DNA from: a bacterium
GTDB taxonomy: Bacteria > Planctomycetota > Planctomycetia > Pirellulales > Pirellulaceae
NCBI GenBank assembly: GCA_016124445.1
Contig: WGNR01000012.1
Location: 248,001-312,000 of the forward strand
Length of the DNA: 64,000 bases
Reading direction: 5' to 3'
Shown: positions 55,656 to 63,800 of the stretch, one piece after another
Numbering within the stretch: the stretch's first letter is position 1
How the letters are laid out: the number at the start of each line of letters is the position of its first letter
The notes under the pieces: model-generated
What the model was told of the DNA's origin: nothing
The model's input: the letters and a program-made list of their open reading frames with translations, nothing else
Databases searched by the model: none
Made by a program: the position numbers and the translations under genes

Positions 55656-55745
55656 GTGGGAACGAAGAAAACCGGTAAAGGTCGACGGAAAATTGGACGC
55701 AAAAAGCGACGTATGCGTGCGAAGATCCGCCATCGCAAGAAATAA
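55656..55745 (+). CDS. 29-residue very basic protein (bTHX/COX24-like ribosomal protein)
   Basis: Starts with GTG preceded by GGAGA at six bases. Fifteen to twenty of the 29 residues are Lys or Arg, including GTKKTGKGRRKIG and KKRRMRAKIRHRKK. The composition matches bTHX/AURKAIP1-COX24-type ribosomal peptides that lie in rRNA crevices. It has its own promoter, leader and two terminators, so it is expressed alone. Assignment to a specific family is by composition and length. Confidence 0.8.
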   Translation: MGTKKTGKGRRKIGRKKRRMRAKIRHRKK

Positions 55746-55749
55746 TTGC

Positions 55750-55773
55750 GGCACGCCTTCTTTCTGGCGTGCC
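55750..55773 (+). terminator. First hairpin after the basic peptide gene
   Basis: ggcacgcc and ggcgtgcc form a perfect 8-bp stem with an 8-nt T-rich loop, four bases after the stop. It is followed by a weak T-run. Confidence 0.55.
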
Positions 55774-55802
55774 TGCTTAGATTAGCCCACCCCATCAGAC
55801 GC

Positions 55803-55840
55803 TGCCGTCGCCTGCCCAATTCTGGCGACGGCATTTCTTT
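55803..55840 (+). terminator. Intrinsic terminator
   Basis: tgccgtcgcc pairs with ggcgacggca (10 bp, 11-nt loop), followed by TTTCTTT. It ends the plus-strand transcript before the convergent ABC operon. Confidence 0.7.
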
Positions 55841-55862
55841 CTGCGCGCTCTGTAGCGCATTG

Positions 55863-56684
55863 CTAGTCTTTCAGACCTGTCGTGGCGATTCCCTTCAGGA
55901 AGGTCTTCTGCGCGAAGAAGAACAGCAGCACGATAGGCAGCGTGAACAGCGTCGCCGCGGCCAGCAGCAGATGCGTCTGATCGGAATAGCTGCTGACGAA
56001 TTGCTCGAGCCCGTACGCCAACGGGAACTTGTCCTGGTTGCTTAAGAACAACAGCGGACCGCTGAAGTCGTTCCAGGCCGCCACGAACTGGAACAGCCCG
56101 ACCGTAATCAGCGCCGGGACCGACATCGGCATGATGATTCGCCAATAGATGCCCCACTCGGAAAGCCCATCGATCCGAGCCGCTTCGCTCACTTCCTCCG
56201 GAATCGTGCGGAAGAACTGCCGCAGCAGAAAGATCGAAAACGCATCTCCTAAAAACGTCGGCAGAATCAACGCCCCCAGCGTGTTATACAGCCCCACCTC
56301 GCGCAGCAGCAGGAAGCGCGGGATCATCGTTACGTGCCACGGAAGTAGCATCGTGCCGATCAGCACCGCAAACAGCCAATCGCGTCCCCACCACTTCAGC
56401 CGAGCAAACGCGTAAGCCGCCATCGAGCACGAGATCACCGTCCCCAAGACCGACCCAACGCAAAGCACCAGCGTATTGGAAAGATACCGCCAGAACGGCA
56501 TCGCCGTGATCGCTTCGGCGTAGTTCTCCCAATGCCACCCATCCGGAATCAGTTGGTTGGGGCTCGCCTGGATCTCGGCCGGAGATTTAAGCGAACCGGA
56601 CAACATCACCAACAAGGGCAGGCTGTAGATCGTGGCGAGGAACAACAGCAGCGCGTACACAGTCGACTTCTGAAGCCAATTCAT
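55863..56684 (-). CDS. Sugar ABC importer permease, MalG type
   Basis: 273 residues, six helices, with the EAA loop EVSEAARIDGLSEWGIYWRIIMP typical of CUT1 permeases. GGAG/AGGA lies just before the ATG, and the start overlaps the binding-protein stop as ATGA. It forms the channel with the permease at 58057-59064. No ATPase follows in the operon; the gene is followed by a gap that contains terminators of the opposite strand. Confidence 0.92.
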   Translation of the reverse strand: MNWLQKSTVYALLLFLATIYSLPLLVMLSGSLKSPAEIQASPNQLIPDGWHWENYAEAITAMPFWRYLSNTLVLCVGSVLGTVISCSMAAYAFARLKWWGRDWLFAVLIGTMLLPWHVTMIPRFLLLREVGLYNTLGALILPTFLGDAFSIFLLRQFFRTIPEEVSEAARIDGLSEWGIYWRIIMPMSVPALITVGLFQFVAAWNDFSGPLLFLSNQDKFPLAYGLEQFVSSYSDQTHLLLAAATLFTLPIVLLFFFAQKTFLKGIATTGLKD

Positions 56685-58057
56685 TCCTGGCTCCTTGCGC
56701 GATCGATGTGCGTTTGAATCTGCGTTTGTGCTTCCTCGAGCATCTGCTTCAAATCAGGCTTCGCGGCGCTCGACATCGCTTGTTCGGCCAGCGACTTCAC
56801 GCGGTTGTTGAAGTACGGAGCCCCGGGGATCACCGGCACGGGGTATTGTTGGTCGCTGCCGGCCAGATTGATGAAAGTGCGGAACATCGGCTCGGCATTC
56901 AAAAACTTCTGAAACGCCGGTTGGTCGACCACTTGCTGCGAGACCGGAATCCATCCACCAGCGACGCTCGTTTCGGCGGCTTCCGCTTCGTGGCCATCGA
57001 ACCCGCACCAGAACTGCATAAAGGCCCACGCGCCGCTGGGGCACTTCGCGCCGCGAGGAATCACGAAGTTGTTCCCGTTCACCCACCCGGCGTTCTGCTT
57101 TCCGTCCGGGGGCGATGGCAGCGGGATCACGCCGAACTGGGTGACCGGCTCTCCCTTTTCTTGTTGCGACTTTTGAAAGGCCCGGATGTCCCGTACACGC
57201 CACTGACCATCCATCACCACCGCGTAGCGATCGGCAAACAGCGGGAACGTTTTGCCAGGCAGCGATTGGTCGCCATGGCGAAACCGGGCAATCTCGGCAG
57301 CACCGTATCGATCGCGGTAACTGACCATCCAGGCGAGAGCCACCTCGATGCCAGGATTGGTCAGCGTGACCTTCTGCTGGTCGGCGTCGTAAAACTGGCC
57401 GCCAAACACCGGTCCCCAGGCCCAGATTCGCCGCGAGTCCGGCAGATAGCCGTGACAATCGTATGGCTGACTCTTCCCAGGCGGGGCGATCGTTTCGGCG
57501 ATGTGGTCCAGGTCGGCGATCGTGCGCGGCGGCGAAAGTCCGTAGCGATCGAGCATCGTCTGGTTGTAGTACAGCGCGCGGATATCGAGCCCATTCGGCA
57601 CGCCGTAGAGCTGCCCTTCGTACGTAACCAGTCGCCGAGCGGCTGGAAAGAGCCACGCTTCGAGCCGCGCGACTTCTTCCGGCGATGCAACTTCATCAAG
57701 CGGCAAGATCGCCCCGCGATGTCCCCAGTCGGCAATCACCGGGTCGTCGATGTTGAGTAGATCAGGCGGGTCGCCGCCAGTCACGCTTAGAAAGAACTTC
57801 AAATCCAAATTGTTGCCAGGCATCGCCACGGGGCGAACGAAGTATTTCGCCTGCGACTCGTTGAACCGCTGGGCCACATCTTCGACAATCACGCGATCGG
57901 CTCCGCCCCAGAAATGCCAGAAGACCACCTCTTCGCGATCGGTCGGCACCTGGTGATTGCCGCGCGAAAGCCACTGCTGGGCGGTCACCAGTCCGGTGCC
58001 GAGGAGCAGGGCAAGCGTGATCGTCAGGAAGCTTCGCATCGAAGGATTGGCTGGCAT
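56681..58057 (-). CDS. Sugar ABC importer, substrate-binding protein
   Basis: 458 residues from ATG 58057, whose first base overlaps the last base of the upstream permease stop. An uncleaved or cleavable N-terminal helix (FLTITLALLLGTGLVTAQQ) carries no lipobox Cys. The SBP family 1 fold is visible: EVVFWHFWGGAD, RFNESQAKYFVRP, YNQTMLDRYGL, VMDGQWRVRDI, NNFVIPRGAKC and AWAFMQFWCG. It binds a saccharide in the periplasm. The frame runs on to 58639, but that part overlaps the permease and is not coding for this protein. Confidence 0.9.
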   Translation of the reverse strand: MPANPSMRSFLTITLALLLGTGLVTAQQWLSRGNHQVPTDREEVVFWHFWGGADRVIVEDVAQRFNESQAKYFVRPVAMPGNNLDLKFFLSVTGGDPPDLLNIDDPVIADWGHRGAILPLDEVASPEEVARLEAWLFPAARRLVTYEGQLYGVPNGLDIRALYYNQTMLDRYGLSPPRTIADLDHIAETIAPPGKSQPYDCHGYLPDSRRIWAWGPVFGGQFYDADQQKVTLTNPGIEVALAWMVSYRDRYGAAEIARFRHGDQSLPGKTFPLFADRYAVVMDGQWRVRDIRAFQKSQQEKGEPVTQFGVIPLPSPPDGKQNAGWVNGNNFVIPRGAKCPSGAWAFMQFWCGFDGHEAEAAETSVAGGWIPVSQQVVDQPAFQKFLNAEPMFRTFINLAGSDQQYPVPVIPGAPYFNNRVKSLAEQAMSSAAKPDLKQMLEEAQTQIQTHIDRARSQE

Positions 58058-59064
58058 CAGCGAACTCCCTCGTAAACCCACCGGCGCGACGTGCGAAACA
58101 GCAGCCAGGTCGAGACGCCTAAAATCGCAAACAATAACCAGGCCACCGCCGAAGCGTAACCCATGTCGAGATGCTGAAACGCGCTGAGGAACAATTGCAG
58201 GCTGAGCATCAACGTCGAGTCGGCCGGAGCACCACGCCCTTCGCTGACGATGTAGATCTGCGTGAAGGCCTGAACCGATTGGATCAGCCCCATCACCAGA
58301 TTGAAGAAGATCACCGGCGTCAGCAGCGGCAGCGTGACATTCCAGAACCGCCGCAGGGGACCGGCTCCGTCGATGCGAGCGGCCTCGTAAAGGGATTTCG
58401 GAATGTCGCCGATCGCCGCCAGGTAAATCACCATGAAGTTGCCCATTCCCCACAAGCTCATCAAGATCAGCGCATCCTTCGAGCCGATCGGCGTCGCGTT
58501 GTTTGCCCAGGCCGATGAGGCGAACGCATTGGCCGAGACCAGTTCGTTCGGTGAGGCGAACCACTGCGGCTTCCACAGACCAAGCGAACCTAGGATCGAG
58601 TTCACGAGGCCGTCGGTCGGGTTCAACAGCCACATCCACAAGATGCTGGCCGCCACCACCGGGATCACCGACGGGAGATAGAAGAGGGTCCGAAAGATCG
58701 ATTGGCCGCGGATGTCACACGACAGAAGCGATGCCAGGCTAACCCCCAAGACGATGGACAGCGGCACCGAAATCAAAGCGTAGTAGCCCGTATTCCACAG
58801 TGCTTTGGCAATGCCGGTACCGCTGGCGAACTCGCTGGCAAGCTGCTGATAGTTGGCCAAGCCGACGACTCGGGGCGGATTGATCAGGTCGTACTCGCAG
58901 AAACTCCAATACAGCGAGACCAGAAACGGATAGACGAACAGGGCCAACAGTCCAACCATCCAAGGACTGGCAAAGCTGATTGCGGTAAGCCACGCGCCCG
59001 CAGCGCGACGTCGCTGCTGTGCTGCCAATGCCTTCGCTTCGGAACTGCTCGCGCTATCTTGCAA
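58057..59064 (-). CDS. Sugar ABC importer permease, MalF type
   Basis: 335 residues from a TTG at 59064 (weak ribosome site). Six helices, with ARSINAALLV-like N-terminus of 20 basic/Ala-rich residues, and the EAA loop SLYEAARIDGAGPLRRFWNVTLPLLTP. A central insert (~155-195, NSILGSLGLWKPQWF) lies outside the membrane. It is the first gene of the three-gene operon. The start is uncertain; no ATG lies in frame upstream. Confidence 0.9.
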   Translation of the reverse strand: MQDSASSSEAKALAAQQRRRAAGAWLTAISFASPWMVGLLALFVYPFLVSLYWSFCEYDLINPPRVVGLANYQQLASEFASGTGIAKALWNTGYYALISVPLSIVLGVSLASLLSCDIRGQSIFRTLFYLPSVIPVVAASILWMWLLNPTDGLVNSILGSLGLWKPQWFASPNELVSANAFASSAWANNATPIGSKDALILMSLWGMGNFMVIYLAAIGDIPKSLYEAARIDGAGPLRRFWNVTLPLLTPVIFFNLVMGLIQSVQAFTQIYIVSEGRGAPADSTLMLSLQLFLSAFQHLDMGYASAVAWLLFAILGVSTWLLFRTSRRWVYEGVR

Positions 59065-59470
59065 GACGTTTTCTGCCGTTCTTTCTGGGGGATGCCAATT
59101 CTAGATTTCGCGCTGCAAGGGTGGTAATTTGAGCCCTTGGATGCCGATGTTAATGAATGTCTCGCCACATTGCAGCGGGACATTCGTCACGGGACGTCTG
59201 CTTCATGGTGTCATCGGCTTTGCCAGTGCCTTCCGATTCCCATTGGCTTTACCCAAAAAGCCCTGGTCACTGGCAGAGCCAGTGGCACCTTTGGCAGTGT
59301 CCTGGCGGAAATTCGAGCGGTATCGATCCACCGAGCCCCTACGATCCCACATTTCCTCGACGACGACAAACGCCCCCGAAGAACAATGCTACGATGACAT
59401 AAGGGCAGTATTGGTTTCATGAAGTTCGCCGCGACGCCCTGCCTTGTCTGCTAAGAGAAACGAACATCCC
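59065..59470. other. Divergent gap with palindromic element
   Basis: 406 bp without a supported gene. A perfect 7-bp stem (cactggc-aga-gccagtg, 59268-59284) lies among further copies of the CCAGTG/CACTGG core near 59221 and 59292. A plus-strand frame 59129-59422 and its overlapping frames lack ribosome sites. Possibly a repeat element or operator. Confidence 0.5.
59268..59284. repeat. Palindromic repeat cactggc-aga-gccagtg
   Basis: Perfect dyad with a 3-nt centre, flanked by partial copies: gccagtgcc (59222-59230) and ggcagtg (59293-59299). Confidence 0.5.
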
Positions 59471-61702
59471 ATGGAATTCCCCCGCCTCACTCGAGATATC
59501 TCGATCGAACGTGACCAAGCTGGTATCCCGCATATCACCGCCAAAACGTGTGAAGACGCACTGTACGGCCTCGGCTACATGCATGCGACCGATCGACAGA
59601 CCCAGATTCTGTTCGCCAGGGCGGTAGCCGCAGGCCAGGCCGCCGAGTCGATCGCTGCTCGAGACGAACTTCTGGAAACCGATCGTTTCTTTCGCCGCGT
59701 CGGACTGCACCGCAACCAGGCCAGGGAGCAAGAGTACTGGCCGGCCGAAATCCAAGAGCAGGTCAAAGCCTACTGCGAAGGGGTGAACGATGGCATGAAG
59801 GCGGTTGGTAACACGCTGCCAATGTGGGCTGTCGGTTTCGAGCCGGCCAAGTGGGACCCGGTGTCGGTCCTTTTGATTGGCAACCTGTTGGGATTTGGTG
59901 GGTTGGCGGTCAGCCAGTTGGAAAACGAGCGAATCGTGATCGAGCTGATTCAAGGGGGATGCGACGAAGAGGCACTGCGCGAGTTGTTTCCGGGGCGGCT
60001 CGACCACGTCGACTTCGACCTGGTTCGCAAAGTGCATCACGTGCGGCGAATGTCGGACGACGCGTTGGAAGTGCTGATGGACTTGCCGCGACTGGCCGGC
60101 AGCAACGCCTGGGCCGTTGGTCCTTCGCGAACCAAGAGCGGCCAGCCGATTCTTTGCTCGGACCCTCACCTGGAAACCAATCGCTTGCCCGCTATCTGGT
60201 ACGAAGCGGTGCTGAAGTGGAACGGCGAATACGCCATGGGCGCCACGCTGCCAGGTTGTCCTTTGTTTGCCGTGGGACGGACCAACAGAATAAGTTGGGG
60301 CGTGACCTACATGAAGGGTGACACGACCGATTTCTTCATCGAAGAAGTTCGCAAGTCAGAAAAAGGGAACTGGCAATTCCGGCGGGATGAATCGTGGATC
60401 GACTTTCAGGTCCGCGAGGAACAGATCGGCTGCAAAGGGAAGCCCACCACAACGCTGCGAGTGCTGGAAAACCCGCAAGGAGTCTTGGAGGTCGATCCGG
60501 AACAGTTCGGCGAAGGGTATTACTTTTCGATGGCCTGGTCCGGCATGGCGGCAAGATCAGGGATGGCAATTGCCACGTGGCTGCAAATGCTGGCCGCCGA
60601 AAGCGCCGCCGAAGCACTCGACGTGGCGAAGCACTGCCCGCAGCCAACGCTGTGCTGGGTGGTCGCGGACAGCTACGGCAACATCGGCATGCAGGGCAAC
60701 GGCAGGTTCCCCCGCCGCCGGAACGACATTTCCGGGCTCGGCCCGGTAGCAGCGTGGGACGCGCGGCATCACTGGCAGGGAATCGTATCGAAAGAGCTGT
60801 TGCCGCGTATCTATAACCCTGAATGCGGTTTCATCGCGACGGCGAACGAGAACATCAACGAGCCGAATCGCCCCAAGTTCGTCAGCCAGACGCTACCGGA
60901 CTACCGCAAGCGTCGGATCGCCGAACGGCTGAGCGAAATGAACGAAGTCACTGTTGAGCAGATGCAGGAACTTCAGTACGACCTGCTAAGCATCCAGGCT
61001 CGAGAGATGCTGCCTATTCTGCTGCCGTTTGCCCCAGACGCATTGAAAGAGCGGCTCAGAGACTGGGATTTCCGCTTCAACACCGATAGTGTCGAAGCGG
61101 TCCATTTTCAGCGATTCTATCGCAATACACTGCTGGAGATTTTCGGCCACGAACGGGGCATGGGACCTCGGCGGACGTTATACCTGGTTACCCGGGCTGG
61201 TTTTTCGAGCATGATTATCGCGGCCTGCGATGCGATCTTGAAGAAAGATCAATCGCTCTGGTGGCAATCCCGCGACAAGGCCGAAATGATCCGCACGGCG
61301 GGTGAGAAAGCACTACAGGAGAAAGAACTGACCTGGGGCGAGTTCAACAGCTTCCACTTCACCGATCGTTTCTTTGGCGGCGGGCGTGTGGGAAGGTTGC
61401 TCGGTTTCGATAGCCCTGAGTATCCAATGCCCGGTTGCCACGCGACGATCTTCCAGGGGCATGTGCTGCAGACGGCGACGCGCGAATCGACGTTCGCCCC
61501 CAGTTATCACATGGTGACTGACCTAGCCACCGACGAAGCTTGGACCAACTTACCAGGCGGACCGAGCGAGAGCCGCTTCTCGTGGTACTACAAGAGCGAT
61601 GTCCCCCTTTGGCTTGCGGCTGAATACAAGCGATTGGCACCCGACGGTGGAATTAGCCTAACATCCCACTTATTAGAATCACCAGAAACACCACCCCCAT
61701 AA
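59471..61702 (+). CDS. Penicillin acylase-family (Ntn hydrolase) enzyme without signal peptide
   Basis: 743 residues from ATG 59471. The N-terminal part has ISIERDQAGIPHITAKTCEDALYGLGYMHATDR, typical of the alpha region. GSNAWAVGPSRTKSGQP contains the catalytic nucleophile Ser (about residue 211) at the start of the beta chain after autoprocessing; later marks are PGCPLFAVGRTNRISWGVT, ADSYGNIGMQGNGRFPRR and FIATANENINEP. Family members cleave amide bonds in beta-lactams, acyl-homoserine lactones or other N-acyl compounds; most are exported, but this one has no visible signal peptide. Substrate unknown. The last 50 bases overlap the small membrane gene on the other strand. Confidence 0.88.
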   Translation: MEFPRLTRDISIERDQAGIPHITAKTCEDALYGLGYMHATDRQTQILFARAVAAGQAAESIAARDELLETDRFFRRVGLHRNQAREQEYWPAEIQEQVKAYCEGVNDGMKAVGNTLPMWAVGFEPAKWDPVSVLLIGNLLGFGGLAVSQLENERIVIELIQGGCDEEALRELFPGRLDHVDFDLVRKVHHVRRMSDDALEVLMDLPRLAGSNAWAVGPSRTKSGQPILCSDPHLETNRLPAIWYEAVLKWNGEYAMGATLPGCPLFAVGRTNRISWGVTYMKGDTTDFFIEEVRKSEKGNWQFRRDESWIDFQVREEQIGCKGKPTTTLRVLENPQGVLEVDPEQFGEGYYFSMAWSGMAARSGMAIATWLQMLAAESAAEALDVAKHCPQPTLCWVVADSYGNIGMQGNGRFPRRRNDISGLGPVAAWDARHHWQGIVSKELLPRIYNPECGFIATANENINEPNRPKFVSQTLPDYRKRRIAERLSEMNEVTVEQMQELQYDLLSIQAREMLPILLPFAPDALKERLRDWDFRFNTDSVEAVHFQRFYRNTLLEIFGHERGMGPRRTLYLVTRAGFSSMIIAACDAILKKDQSLWWQSRDKAEMIRTAGEKALQEKELTWGEFNSFHFTDRFFGGGRVGRLLGFDSPEYPMPGCHATIFQGHVLQTATRESTFAPSYHMVTDLATDEAWTNLPGGPSESRFSWYYKSDVPLWLAAEYKRLAPDGGISLTSHLLESPETPPP

Positions 61703-61865
61703 AACCGACAATCCAAACGGCGGTGTCCCACGAATGCTTGAGGATCGCCGGCCATGTTTCGTGCCGCGTTGCCCCGTACACCAGGCTAACCACGACGATC
61801 AGCGGCAGGGCATAGATTAACATGCGACCGCCGGGGAACATGGCAAGCAGGGCTAACTCGTACAT
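61653..61865 (-). CDS. Small two-helix membrane protein
   Basis: 70 residues with two membrane helices (LIYALPLIVVVSLVYGA; IVGFMGVVFLVILISGML). Its last 50 bases are antisense to the 3' end of the acylase gene. It is 29 bp downstream of the DUF6677-like gene on the same strand, so both probably form one operon. The function is not recognisable from sequence. Confidence 0.65.
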   Translation of the reverse strand: MYELALLAMFPGGRMLIYALPLIVVVSLVYGATRHETWPAILKHSWDTAVWIVGFMGVVFLVILISGMLG

Positions 61866-61894
61866 GGCAAGAAATCTCTTAGTTCAATGAGCAT

Positions 61895-62524
61895 TCAGAC
61901 GGAAGACGTGCTTTCGGCGCGTTCTGCTTCAGGAGAATTGGGATCAGAGCCTTCTCCATCGCTGGCATCTTCCGGTTTTCCTTTTTTCTTTTTCTTCTTC
62001 TCGGAGTCAGGTATCGTCCAAACGGGACCTGCGGCCGCGTCATAGATCACCAGGACGTTCAGCAGCCCCGCGATCATCGTATAGAGCGTTCCCATCTCGA
62101 AGAGAAAACCGTATTTACGATGCAACTCGGCCATTTCCGGCTCGCCCATCGGAGGCGCCATGAACGGCACTCCTCCGAACTCGATCGGAGCCATCTTCTG
62201 CCGCACGAGCGCCGCTTGAACGACCGCGGGCATCGTGGGCAGGCCTACGCCAAGTTGGCAGATAAACGGAAGTCGTTTGTCGTCGTTGTCCCACTTGGCA
62301 TACACAACCCGGCCTCCACCCATCGATAAACCCAGGAAGTAAATCGAAAGGATGCAAACCATGAAAAGAATTCCCTTTCCGGTTCGTCCTTGATAGAGAT
62401 GACCCGCCCCGGGAATCAGCCACGCCAGAATGGCAGCGGTGGTCGGATTCTTTAAATCGACCGGCACAGGGGCGTAGATATCTTGGTCCGAAGCGTTTTG
62501 CTTAGACCCGTTGTCAGTGGGCAT
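61895..62524 (-). CDS. DUF6677-like membrane protein
   Basis: 209 residues. Near the N-terminus, KNPTTAAILAWLIPGAGHLYQGRTGKGILFMV is a TM2-like helical hairpin with the P-G-A-G-H-x-Y-x-G-R turn. Another hydrophobic part is EMGTLYTMIAGLLNVLVIYDA, and the C-terminus is Lys/Ser/Asp-rich (KKKKKKGKPED). I associate it with planctomycete DUF6677-type proteins from memory, without a search. Function unknown. Confidence 0.7.
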   Translation of the reverse strand: MPTDNGSKQNASDQDIYAPVPVDLKNPTTAAILAWLIPGAGHLYQGRTGKGILFMVCILSIYFLGLSMGGGRVVYAKWDNDDKRLPFICQLGVGLPTMPAVVQAALVRQKMAPIEFGGVPFMAPPMGEPEMAELHRKYGFLFEMGTLYTMIAGLLNVLVIYDAAAGPVWTIPDSEKKKKKKGKPEDASDGEGSDPNSPEAERAESTSSV

Positions 62525-62674
62525 AGGGTAAACCGGCTAGAATTTCTAAAACGTATTCATTCAATCTTAGCTGAATGTGCCATCGATTCTAGGCCAGTTC
62601 CGCTTGGTTTACGCACGGGGTCGACGCGCCCAACGCCAATGAGCGGCGGCATTTAAGATTCATCATGTGGAAAA

Positions 62675-62756
62675 CCCTGGAGCGCGGAAACCCAGAAAAA
62701 CGATCGCTGGCAGCGTTCGCTAAGCAATTCAAAATCTGTTGGTCAACGCTCCAGGG
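62675..62756 (-). repeat. Long-range inverted repeat downstream of the methyltransferase
   Basis: ccctggagcg (62675-62684) and cgctccaggg (62747-62756) are exact reverse complements 62 nt apart. On the minus strand the second arm is followed by TTTTCC, so it may act as a terminator with a large structured loop. Confidence 0.5.
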
Positions 62757-62771
62757 GTTCATCCTGGACGG

Positions 62772-63518
62772 CTAATCCAACGTAGCGAGTCTCCCCCGAG
62801 CCATAAACATTCGTGCGCCCAATTTGAGTTCCCAAAACTCTTTCAAATCGGATTGCTCAAAAATCGACGACACTTCGTCGGCCGTATAGCAACCTTGGAT
62901 CGAACTCATCCAGCTCCTACGTATTTGCGGGTGCATGAACCATTTCGTAACAGCCACAATCATACTGGCCATCGGGGTTAAATCTCGGCGATCATCGCCG
63001 ATGCAGAAGACTCCGCCTGGCTTGAGTACCCGGGCAATCTCGTTCAAAACGATCGCAGGAGGATCCCAGTAGTGGAAGCTTTGATTCGAGATCACTGCGT
63101 CGATTGAGTTGTCGGAAAAGTCATGAAGACTACGGGCATCTCCCTGGCGAAACGAAACTCGCTGCTCCAAACGCATGGACCTGGCGTTTTGATTGGCGAT
63201 CTCCGTATAAGCTTCCGAAACATCGATGCCCGTGACTTGCGCGTCTTGACGCTTCTGGGCGACCGTAATGCCGACCCAACCAGGACCTGGTCCAAGTTCC
63301 AGAACATGCGGTTGCGGAACGTCTCTTAGCTGATCGAGGGTGTAGCGAACGATCGGACGAAAATCAGGTCCGGCACTCCGCTTCATGTTGCGACTGTACT
63401 TCTCAACAAAGATTCCGTCCTCAAAAAGCGGTTCGATATGCGGTACGCGCTCTTTTAATCTCCTGGGTTCTTCTGCGATTGGCGCAGAAACAAGGGCAGC
63501 TTGATTGTCTGCGAGCAT
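62772..63518 (-). CDS. Class I SAM-dependent methyltransferase
   Basis: 248 residues. Motif I is VLELGPGPGWVGITVA, followed by the acidic GIDVSEAYTEI, RQGDARSLHDFSDNSIDAVISN, and ARVLKPGGVFCIGD. The substrate cannot be predicted. The ATG at 63518 is preceded by AGGGG at eight bases, but that site is the right-hand half of an 11-bp inverted repeat in the leader, described separately, so translation is likely controlled. Confidence 0.85.
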   Translation of the reverse strand: MLADNQAALVSAPIAEEPRRLKERVPHIEPLFEDGIFVEKYSRNMKRSAGPDFRPIVRYTLDQLRDVPQPHVLELGPGPGWVGITVAQKRQDAQVTGIDVSEAYTEIANQNARSMRLEQRVSFRQGDARSLHDFSDNSIDAVISNQSFHYWDPPAIVLNEIARVLKPGGVFCIGDDRRDLTPMASMIVAVTKWFMHPQIRRSWMSSIQGCYTADEVSSIFEQSDLKEFWELKLGARMFMARGRLATLD

Positions 63519-63657
63519 GATAAGCCCCTACGTGACAGGAAGGAAAAACTGGCCAGCTGGCCAATATAGGCATCTTGAGGGGCTTATCCAGCACTTTTCT
63601 GACTAGACGGAATAAATTAGCGCATTTAGATGAATTGGCTAAAACGCCATATATGGC
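63519..63657 (-). promoter_or_regulatory. Structured 5' leader that can hide the ribosome site of the methyltransferase
   Basis: On the minus-strand mRNA, GATAAGCCCCT (63588-63578) pairs with AGGGGCTTATC (63529-63519). The second arm includes the AGGGG ribosome site and touches the ATG. Inside the loop lies tggccagctggcca (63550-63563), a 14-bp perfect palindrome; another, gccatatatggc, is at 63646-63657. This arrangement resembles an RNA thermometer or ligand-controlled switch. Confidence 0.6.
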
Positions 63658-63800
63658 CACTACTTAGCTCGACATAAGCATTTCAAATAGAAGCCGAGGT
63701 GGCTTTTGCCACGTTTACGAGAAAAACCGACCTCCAGGCCCCTTGTATTAGCGGAAAAGGTGATGTTCCGCGAAACCAGCAGAGATGACCCCGACCGTAA

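Noticed and set aside
58058..58639. Extension of the binding-protein frame upstream
   Set aside because: This part lies within the permease gene in another frame; the real start with a signal helix is at 58057.
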